Below are positions 1 to 7,096 of a stretch of 7,096 bases of DNA, in pieces (positions within the stretch are counted from its first letter, which is position 1; every line of letters starts with the position of its first letter). This DNA comes from an uncultured Porphyromonadaceae bacterium (GTDB taxonomy: Bacteria > Bacteroidota > Bacteroidia > Bacteroidales > Muribaculaceae). The stretch covers positions 1-7,096 of the forward strand of contig CABUTY010000063.1 in the NCBI GenBank assembly GCA_902494595.1, read 5' to 3'. The translations under genes were made by a program, and so were the position numbers. The notes below the pieces were generated by a model. It was not told the DNA's origin. It worked only from the letters and a program-made list of their open reading frames with translations, and did no database searches.

Positions 1-1
1 A

Positions 2-61
2 ATCCGCGAGGGTGGCCGCACGGTAGGTTCGGGTCAGATTACAGGCCTTATCGACGATTAA
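2..61 (+). CDS. tuf: Elongation factor Tu, C-terminal fragment (5' end outside window)
   Basis: Only the last 19 codons and the TAA stop (59-61) are present; the reading frame enters from the left edge at base 2. The fragment reads IREGGRTVGSGQ followed by ITGLIDD, which matches the conserved end of the EF-Tu beta-barrel domain 3 (REGGRTVGAG in most bacteria). EF-Tu is the GTPase that carries aminoacyl-tRNA to the ribosomal A site in the cytoplasm. The identification rests on this short but highly conserved stretch and on the context: tuf directly before trnW-secE-nusG is a common bacterial arrangement. Nothing can be said about the catalytic domain, which lies outside the window. Confidence 0.93.
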   Translation: MREGGRTVGSGQITGLIDD

Positions 62-88
62 TCGACAATTCGATAACAAGACAATAAA

Positions 89-117
89 AGGGGTCTTCCC
101 CTGAAAGGAAGGCCCCT
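89..117 (+). other. Stem-loop between tuf and tRNA-Trp (possible weak terminator or processing element)
   Basis: An 11-bp stem pairs 89-99 (AGGGGTCTTCC) with 107-117 (GGAAGGCCCCT), with one G-U pair and a 7-nt loop. It begins 28 bases after the tuf stop and ends 5 bases before the tRNA. The bases that follow (CATAC) contain no T-run, so it is not a good intrinsic terminator by the usual rule. It could protect the tuf 3' end, cause partial termination, or form the 5' leader removed when the tRNA matures. The structure is seen directly; its function is inferred. Confidence 0.55.
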
Positions 118-122
118 CATAC

Positions 123-198
123 ACGGGAATAGCTCAGTTGGTAGAGCATTGGTCTCCAAAACCAAGGGTCGAGAGTTCGAGTCTTTCTTCCCGTGCCA
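123..198 (+). tRNA. trnW: tRNA-Trp, anticodon CCA
   Basis: A complete 76-nt cloverleaf can be drawn. The acceptor stem ACGGGAA (123-129) pairs with TTCCCGT (188-194), followed by discriminator G195 and an encoded CCA (196-198). The D arm carries GCTC and GAGC around a TTGGTA-type loop. The anticodon stem TTGGT/ACCAA (149-153 with 161-165) encloses the loop CTCCAAA, giving anticodon CCA at 156-158, which reads UGG (Trp). The T arm is GAGAG/CTTTC (171-175 with 183-187, one G-U pair) around the loop TTCGAGT. The gene sits between tuf and secE and ends 12 bases before the secE start codon, so it is almost certainly co-transcribed with secE. Confidence 0.98.
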
Positions 199-210
199 AT
201 TTAAGAAGAA

Positions 211-402
211 ATGAAATTATTCAAGGATATCAAGGAATCTTACGACGAGTTGGTCTATAAGGTTTCCTGGCCGACACAGAAACAACTCATCAACAGCTCA
301 GTGCTGGTACTGATAGCTTCCATCATACTGGCGGTGTTTATCTGGGCAGTGGACGAGGTGTTCTCGCTGCTGATGGAATTAGTCTACAGCATCAGCTTTT
401 AA
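211..402 (+). CDS. secE: Preprotein translocase subunit SecE (short, single-span form)
   Basis: This 63-residue protein has the SecE layout: an N-terminal amphipathic helix with the conserved ELVYKVSWPTQKQL segment (about residues 13-26), then one hydrophobic membrane span (about 28-50, rich in L, I, V and A), then a short tail. SecE clamps SecY in the inner-membrane SecYEG channel that exports unfolded proteins with SecA. Most bacteria outside the gammaproteobacteria have this one-span form; E. coli SecE has three spans, so the small size is normal. The ATG at 211 is preceded by TTTAAGAAGAA, purine-rich but without GGAGG. It lies 12 bases after tRNA-Trp and 25 bases before nusG, the usual secE-nusG pairing. 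Confidence 0.96.
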   Translation: MKLFKDIKESYDELVYKVSWPTQKQLINSSVLVLIASIILAVFIWAVDEVFSLLMELVYSISF

Positions 403-427
403 TCACCTTTAAACGAACGGAATTTCA

Positions 428-979
428 ATGGCTGAAGTCAAAAAGGAGTGGTACGTGCTGCGTGCTGTTTCCGGAAAAGAGGCTAAGGTCAAGGAAGTTC
501 TTGATGCGTCTATCAAGAACACTGACCTAGGCAAAAGTGTGTCGCAGGTGTTGATTCCGACACAGAAGGTTTACACCACGCGCAATGGCAAGAAGGTGTT
601 GAAGGAGCGTAATCTCTACCCCGGGTATGTGTTCATAGAGGCACATCTGTCCGGGGAAGTGATATATGAGCTTCGCAACACGACGAATGTCATTGACTTT
701 CTGCGTGGACGGTCGAAGACCTCGGAGCCAATGCCCCTGAGGGAATCGGAGGTGAAGCGGATGCTTGGTACAGCCGACGACTTGCGCACTGAGGTGGCCG
801 ATGTGGCAGATGTATACACCGTGGGCGAATCGGTGAAGGTGACCTTCGGTCCTTTCTCCGGTTTCACCGGCACCATCAAGGAGATTAATTCGGAACGCAA
901 GAAGATTATCGTCGAGGTAAAGATTTTCGGCCGCGGCAATGATCTGACGTTGGAGGTATCCCAGGTGGAGAAAATTTGA
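428..979 (+). CDS. nusG: Transcription termination/antitermination factor NusG
   Basis: This 183-residue protein has the two NusG domains. The N-terminal NGN domain (about 5-115) starts with KEWYVLRAVSGKE and contains LYPGYVFIEA (63-72), the motif matching FPGYVLV in E. coli; this domain binds the RNA polymerase clamp. The C-terminal KOW domain (about 132-183) contains GPFSGFTG (141-148), the hallmark KOW turn, which contacts Rho or ribosomal protein S10. NusG affects elongation, pausing and Rho termination and can couple transcription to translation. The length is typical. The start ATG at 428 follows ACGGAATTTCA, with no clear Shine-Dalgarno sequence. Its neighbours are secE upstream and, after a 66-base gap, rplK. 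It is the housekeeping paralogue by context, not a UpxY-type specialised NusG, which would sit beside capsule genes. Confidence 0.97.
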   Translation: MAEVKKEWYVLRAVSGKEAKVKEVLDASIKNTDLGKSVSQVLIPTQKVYTTRNGKKVLKERNLYPGYVFIEAHLSGEVIYELRNTTNVIDFLRGRSKTSEPMPLRESEVKRMLGTADDLRTEVADVADVYTVGESVKVTFGPFSGFTGTIKEINSERKKIIVEVKIFGRGNDLTLEVSQVEKI

Positions 980-1045
980 CCGGGGATGATGTTACGCATT
1001 CAGGGTTGAACGGACTTCACATAAATTAAATTAACAAATAGGACA
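980..1045 (+). promoter_or_regulatory. nusG-rplK leader, possible autoregulatory (L1-binding) site
   Basis: These 66 bases are the only sizeable gap before the tight rplK-rplA-rplJ cluster. The first part is G-rich (GGGGATGATG at 982-991) with a small TTCA-GGGT-TGAA hairpin (999-1010). The second part (1017-1040) is strongly A/T-rich and leads to the rplK start. In E. coli, L1 represses the rplK-rplA mRNA by binding just upstream of rplK, so this is where such a site would be expected. I cannot confirm the L1 consensus by eye, and I see no convincing Bacteroides-type promoter (TTTG with TAnnTTTG). The function is therefore inferred from position only. Confidence 0.25.
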
Positions 1046-1489
1046 ATGGCAAAAGAAATTGCTGGACAGATCAAATTGCAGATCAAGGGTGGCGCTGCAA
1101 ACCCGTCACCGCCAGTCGGACCCGCACTGGGTTCGAAGGGTATCAATATCATGGAATTTTGCAAGCAATTCAATGCCCGTACCCAGGACAAGGCCGGCAA
1201 GGTTCTTCCGGTAGTAATCACATATTACACCGACAAGAGCTTTGACTTTGTAGTCAAGACTCCTCCAGTAGCTGTACAGCTTAAGGAGGTGGCGAAGCTT
1301 AAAAGCGGCTCGGCACAGCCTAACCGTAACAAGGTGGCTGAGATAACCTGGGAACAGGTCAAGACAATTGCACAGGACAAGATGCCTGATTTGAACTGTT
1401 TCACCATTGAGTCAGCCATGCGCATGGTTGCGGGTACGGCCCGCAGCATGGGTATAACCGTCAAAGGGGCATTCCCTGAGAATAACTAA
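1046..1489 (+). CDS. rplK: 50S ribosomal protein L11 (uL11)
   Basis: This 147-residue protein is a full-length L11 (family length about 141-147). The N-terminal domain carries the conserved [20 protein letters not shown] stretch (10-29), including the prolines at 22-23 that line the thiostrepton site together with 23S rRNA. The C-terminal RNA-binding domain covers about 75-147 ([16 protein letters not shown], then [13 protein letters not shown]). L11 forms the base of the GTPase-associated centre, contacts elongation factors and is needed in many bacteria for RelA/Rel activation by uncharged tRNA. The start ATG is preceded by AAATAGGACA; an AGGA lies only 2 bases from the ATG, too close to be a normal Shine-Dalgarno. 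rplA follows after 12 bases, so the two genes are surely co-transcribed. Confidence 0.98.
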   Translation: MAKEIAGQIKLQIKGGAANPSPPVGPALGSKGINIMEFCKQFNARTQDKAGKVLPVVITYYTDKSFDFVVKTPPVAVQLKEVAKLKSGSAQPNRNKVAEITWEQVKTIAQDKMPDLNCFTIESAMRMVAGTARSMGITVKGAFPENN

Positions 1490-1501
1490 ATCTTCAAGAA
1501 A

Positions 1502-2197
1502 ATGGCAAAATTGACAAAAAATCAGAAGCTGGCGCTTTCGAAGATTGAGCAGGGTAAGTCGTACACTTTGGCAGAGGCTGCCGAGAAGGTGAAGGAGACG
1601 TCGTTTGAGAAATTCGACGCGTCGTTCGACATAGATGTTCGTCTTGGGGTAGACCCCCGCAAAGCCGACCAGATGGTACGCGGTGTTGTATCGCTACCAA
1701 ACGGAACAGGTAAGGAGGTACGCGTATTGGTTATGTGCGGTCCTGATGCAGAGGCTGCCGCCAAGGAAGCCGGTGCCGATTATGTAGGCCTCGACGAGTA
1801 CATCCAGAAGATCAAGGATGGCTGGACCGATGTTGACGTGATTATCACTCAGCCTTCGGTTATGGGCAAGCTCGGTCCGTTGGGCCGTATCCTGGGTCCC
1901 CGCGGCCTTATGCCTAACCCCAAGAGCGGCACGGTGACAATGGATGTCGCCAAGGCTGTCAAGGAGGTTAAGCAGGGTAAGATCGACTTCAAGGTAGACA
2001 AGACTGGTATCGTTCACGCGTCGATAGGAAAGGTGAGCTTCACTCCCGAGGCTATGCGCGAGAATGCCCGCGAGTTCATCAACACTCTCATAAAGCTGAA
2101 ACCGGCCACTTCTAAAGGCACATACATCAAGAGCATTTATCTTTCAAGCACCATGGGCCCCGGCGTCAAGGTAGAGCCGAAGTCGGTAGCTGAGTAA
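1502..2197 (+). CDS. rplA: 50S ribosomal protein L1 (uL1)
   Basis: This 231-residue protein matches L1 in length (E. coli 234). Its signature runs from [12 protein letters not shown] (121-132) into [12 protein letters not shown] (133-144) and on to the domain I RNA-binding surface near the C-terminus (THE segment [20 protein letters not shown]). L1 forms the mobile L1 stalk that helps release deacylated tRNA from the E site, and in many bacteria it represses its own operon. The gene begins 12 bases after rplK; the start region CTTCAAGAAAATG is A-rich with no GGAGG. It is followed 21 bases later by rplJ, leaving no room for the long, separate L10 leader that precedes rplJ in E. coli. Confidence 0.98.
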   Translation: MAKLTKNQKLALSKIEQGKSYTLAEAAEKVKETSFEKFDASFDIDVRLGVDPRKADQMVRGVVSLPNGTGKEVRVLVMCGPDAEAAAKEAGADYVGLDEYIQKIKDGWTDVDVIITQPSVMGKLGPLGRILGPRGLMPNPKSGTVTMDVAKAVKEVKQGKIDFKVDKTGIVHASIGKVSFTPEAMRENAREFINTLIKLKPATSKGTYIKSIYLSSTMGPGVKVEPKSVAE

Positions 2198-2218
2198 TCT
2201 TTATAACCAACGAAGAAA

Positions 2219-2743
2219 ATGAAAAAGGAAGATAAAGCGATAATCATAGAGCAGATAGGCGAACAGCTGTCGCAGTACAGCTGCGTATACCTTGCTCAGA
2301 CATCGGGACTGAACGCCGAGAAGACAAGCGCGCTGCGTCGTGCCTGCTTCGGCGACGGCATCAAGATGTTGTGCGTCAAGAACACCCTTCTCAAGAAGGC
2401 GTTCGAGGCAAGTGAGACCGACTATTCGGAACTGTATGACCTTCTCCACGGCGAGACCACGCTTCTTCTGAGCAACACGGGCAACGCTCCCGCCAAGCTC
2501 ATCAAGAAGTTCCGCGACAAGAAGGAGACCCTTCCCATACTGAAGGGAGCCTATGTGGAGGAAACTGTATATGTGGGTGAAGAGAACTTGGAGACTCTCG
2601 CCAACATCAAGAGCAAGAACGAGCTCATCGCCGATGTTGTGGCCCTGCTGCAGTCGCCGGCAAAGAATGTGATTTCGGCTCTCCAGAGCGGTGCCACAAA
2701 GATCCACGGCATCCTGGAAACCCTCTCCAAAAAAGAAGACTAA
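2219..2743 (+). CDS. rplJ: 50S ribosomal protein L10 (uL10)
   Basis: This 174-residue protein is L10, the scaffold that binds 23S rRNA next to L11 and carries the L7/L12 dimers. The N-terminal globular domain (about 1-130) shows the conserved start (KEDKAIIIEQIGEQLSQYS), the AEKTSALRRAC segment and the VKNTLLKKAFE segment. The C-terminal helix (about 135-174: KNELIADVVALLQSPAKNVI and onward) is the part that docks L7/L12 N-terminal domains. The ATG is preceded by ACGAAGAAA, A-rich without a Shine-Dalgarno core. Only 21 bases separate it from rplA and 36 A-rich bases from rplL, so an L10/L12-binding control element would have to overlap the rplA coding end. I see no clear kink-turn there. Confidence 0.98.
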   Translation: MKKEDKAIIIEQIGEQLSQYSCVYLAQTSGLNAEKTSALRRACFGDGIKMLCVKNTLLKKAFEASETDYSELYDLLHGETTLLLSNTGNAPAKLIKKFRDKKETLPILKGAYVEETVYVGEENLETLANIKSKNELIADVVALLQSPAKNVISALQSGATKIHGILETLSKKED

Positions 2744-2779
2744 TCCAATCAAGTAAAAAATTAAAAAACAAATACGAAA

Positions 2780-3157
2780 ATGGCAGATTTGAAAGCATTT
2801 GCAGAGCAGCTTGTTAACCTTACCGTGAAGGAAGTGAACGAACTCGCTGAGATTCTGAAGAACGAGTACGGCATCGAGCCCGCCGCTGCTGCAGTGGCAG
2901 TTGCTGCAGGGGGTGCAGCCGGTGGCGAAGCCGCCGCTGAGGAGAAGAGCAACTTCGACGTTGTTCTGAAGGCACCCGGTGCATCCAAGCTTGCAGTTGT
3001 TAAGCTCGTCAAAGAGCTCACAGGTCTTGGCCTGAAAGAGGCTAAGGAGCTCGTGGACAACGCTCCCAGCAACATCAAGGAAGGCCTTCCCAAGGCTGAG
3101 GCTGAAGGTCTCAAGAAGCAGCTCGAAGAGGCTGGTGCCGAGGTTGAACTCAAATAA
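2780..3157 (+). CDS. rplL: 50S ribosomal protein L7/L12 (bL12)
   Basis: This 125-residue protein has the three-part L7/L12 layout. The N-terminal dimerisation domain (about 1-33) binds the L10 helix. A flexible Ala/Gly-rich hinge (about 34-57, reading [19 protein letters not shown]) follows. The C-terminal domain (about 58-125) contains [20 protein letters not shown] and [15 protein letters not shown] and recruits EF-Tu, EF-G, IF2 and RF3. Several copies are present per ribosome, so strong translation is expected; yet the leader (AATTAAAAAACAAATACGAAA) has no Shine-Dalgarno sequence and is almost all A/T. The stop TAA (3155-3157) is followed 17 bases later by a strong stem-loop, which may protect the 3' end of this highly expressed message. 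Confidence 0.98.
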   Translation: MADLKAFAEQLVNLTVKEVNELAEILKNEYGIEPAAAAVAVAAGGAAGGEAAAEEKSNFDVVLKAPGASKLAVVKLVKELTGLGLKEAKELVDNAPSNIKEGLPKAEAEGLKKQLEEAGAEVELK

Positions 3158-3174
3158 CCTCACTCTATAACTAC

Positions 3175-3221
3175 CGATAGGTTAGGAACGCTCCACATAT
3201 GTTAGCGTTCTTAACCTATTG
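3175..3221 (+). other. Long stem-loop directly after rplL (processing, mRNA-end or termination element)
   Basis: Bases 3175-3192 pair with 3204-3221 in an 18-bp stem containing two G-U pairs (G3176-U3220 and G3185-U3211) and no mismatches. The core is ATAGGTTAGGAACGCT against AGCGTTCTTAACCTAT, with an 11-nt loop (CCACATATGTT). It starts 17 bases after the rplL stop. The bases after it (TTTCCTGTC, 3222-3230) are only weakly T-rich, so termination here would be partial at best. A stem this long and regular resembles an RNase III substrate; E. coli has an RNase III site in the same rplL-rpoB gap. The structure is seen directly; the role is inferred. Confidence 0.7.
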
Positions 3222-3229
3222 TTTCCTGT

Positions 3230-3253
3230 CATCGGCTCCCGGGGAGACCGATG
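3230..3253 (+). promoter_or_regulatory. Candidate antiterminator hairpin upstream of rpoB
   Basis: CATCGG (3230-3235) pairs with CCGATG (3248-3253), and CTCC (3236-3239) pairs with GGAG (3243-3246), around a 3-nt loop with A3247 bulged. The right arm of this hairpin (GGGGAGACCGAT) is the same sequence that would form the left arm of the terminator-like hairpin at 3240-3275, so the two structures exclude each other. The overlap is seen in the sequence; the antitermination role is inference. Confidence 0.45.
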
Positions 3254-3281
3254 ATTACGCATGATTGGCCCCCCGTTTTTT
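3240..3281 (+). terminator. Candidate intrinsic terminator/attenuator between rplL and rpoB
   Basis: CGGGG (3240-3244) pairs with CCCCG (3271-3275). The stem continues inward with G3246-C3269 and CCGAT (3248-3252) against ATTGG (3264-3268), interrupted by an A-C mismatch and a bulged A. The loop is GATTACGCATG. The stem ends directly at a run of six T's (3276-3281), the classic form of a Rho-independent terminator. Because rpoB lies downstream and needs transcription, partial termination (attenuation) is more likely than a full stop, as is known for the rplL-rpoB gap in E. coli. A separate rpoB promoter is the alternative, but I see no clear one. Confidence 0.55.
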
Positions 3282-3298
3282 CCTCTCGCCTTCCCATT

Positions 3299-3330
3299 TT
3301 CCGGCTCACCGGAAGCTTTTCAAGTTTTTT
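3299..3330 (+). terminator. Third hairpin with T-rich tail before rpoB (weak terminator candidate)
   Basis: TTCCGG (3299-3304) pairs perfectly with CCGGAA (3309-3314) around the 4-nt loop CTCA. It is followed by GC, then TTTT (3317-3320) and TTTTTT (3325-3330). The stem is short (6 bp) but GC-rich at its loop end, and the T-rich tail fits weak or pause-type termination. It lies 58 bases before the rpoB start codon. It could act in tandem with the hairpin at 3240-3275. Confidence 0.4.
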
Positions 3331-3388
3331 AAAACGATAGAACATTTACCTTCCATAGAGTCGGCCGTTTAGATTTAAATCCCAACCA

Positions 3389-7096
<3,708 letters not shown>

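Noticed and set aside
2155..2218. L10-binding leader before rplJ
   Set aside because: Only 21 bases lie between rplA and rplJ, and I could not draw the kink-turn structure of known L10 leaders there or in the end of rplA.
2201..3163. 320-codon frame on the - strand spanning rplJ and rplL
   Set aside because: It is in register with both genes, which happen to share the same phase, and results from their codon bias. Both + strand genes are certain, and the antisense product is Cys/Leu-rich and unlike any family I know.
3251..3340. Short frames of 29 codons (3251-3340) and 23 codons (3261-3332) in the rplL-rpoB gap
   Set aside because: They overlap each other and the hairpins, have no start context, and have composition set by the C- and T-runs; nothing supports coding.
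3345..3377. Bacteroides-type promoter candidate before rpoB (TTTA, 21 bases, TAGATTTA, compared with TTTG/TAnnTTTG)
   Set aside because: The -7 match is good except for the last base, but the start site would fall about 5 bases before the rpoB ATG, leaving almost no leader, and A/T-rich sequence makes chance matches common. Start-site mapping would decide.

Overview
This window is a core housekeeping region: the end of tuf, a tRNA-Trp gene, secE, nusG, the four ribosomal-protein genes rplK-rplA-rplJ-rplL, and most of rpoB, which runs off the right edge. Everything lies on the + strand. Gene order, the RpoB sequence ([13 protein letters not shown] and HYTHYGR around the rifampicin site), the very short single-span SecE and the A-rich start regions without Shine-Dalgarno sequences all point to Bacteroidota, most likely order Bacteroidales. 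The family cannot be fixed by eye; Muribaculaceae or a relative is a guess. Base composition is moderate, with GC-leaning codon choice in rpoB.

Layout: 1-61 is the C-terminus of EF-Tu; 62-122 is a spacer with one stem-loop; 123-198 is tRNA-Trp(CCA) with an encoded CCA end; 211-402 is secE; 428-979 is nusG; 980-1045 is a short leader; 1046-1489 is rplK; 1502-2197 is rplA; 2219-2743 is rplJ; 2780-3157 is rplL; 3158-3388 is a structured intergenic region; 3389 to the end is rpoB (1236 codons visible, C-terminus missing). No gene-free stretch exceeds 300 bases.

The genes serve gene expression and export. EF-Tu and tRNA-Trp feed the ribosome. L11, L1, L10 and L7/L12 build the L1 stalk and the GTPase-associated stalk where EF-Tu docks. 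NusG modulates the polymerase whose beta subunit is RpoB, and SecE is part of the SecYEG channel.

I found no novel system, phage, insertion sequence or CRISPR array. The most informative non-coding region lies between rplL and rpoB. It holds an 18-bp stem-loop just after rplL, then a pair of mutually exclusive hairpins of which the second ends in six T's (an attenuator-like design), then a third hairpin followed by T-rich sequence. This is where a cell would be expected to set the ratio of ribosomal protein to RNA polymerase, but the regulatory reading is inference. Secondary points are the 12-nt gap between tRNA-Trp and secE, the lack of Shine-Dalgarno sequences at all seven visible starts, and a wild-type-looking rifampicin region.
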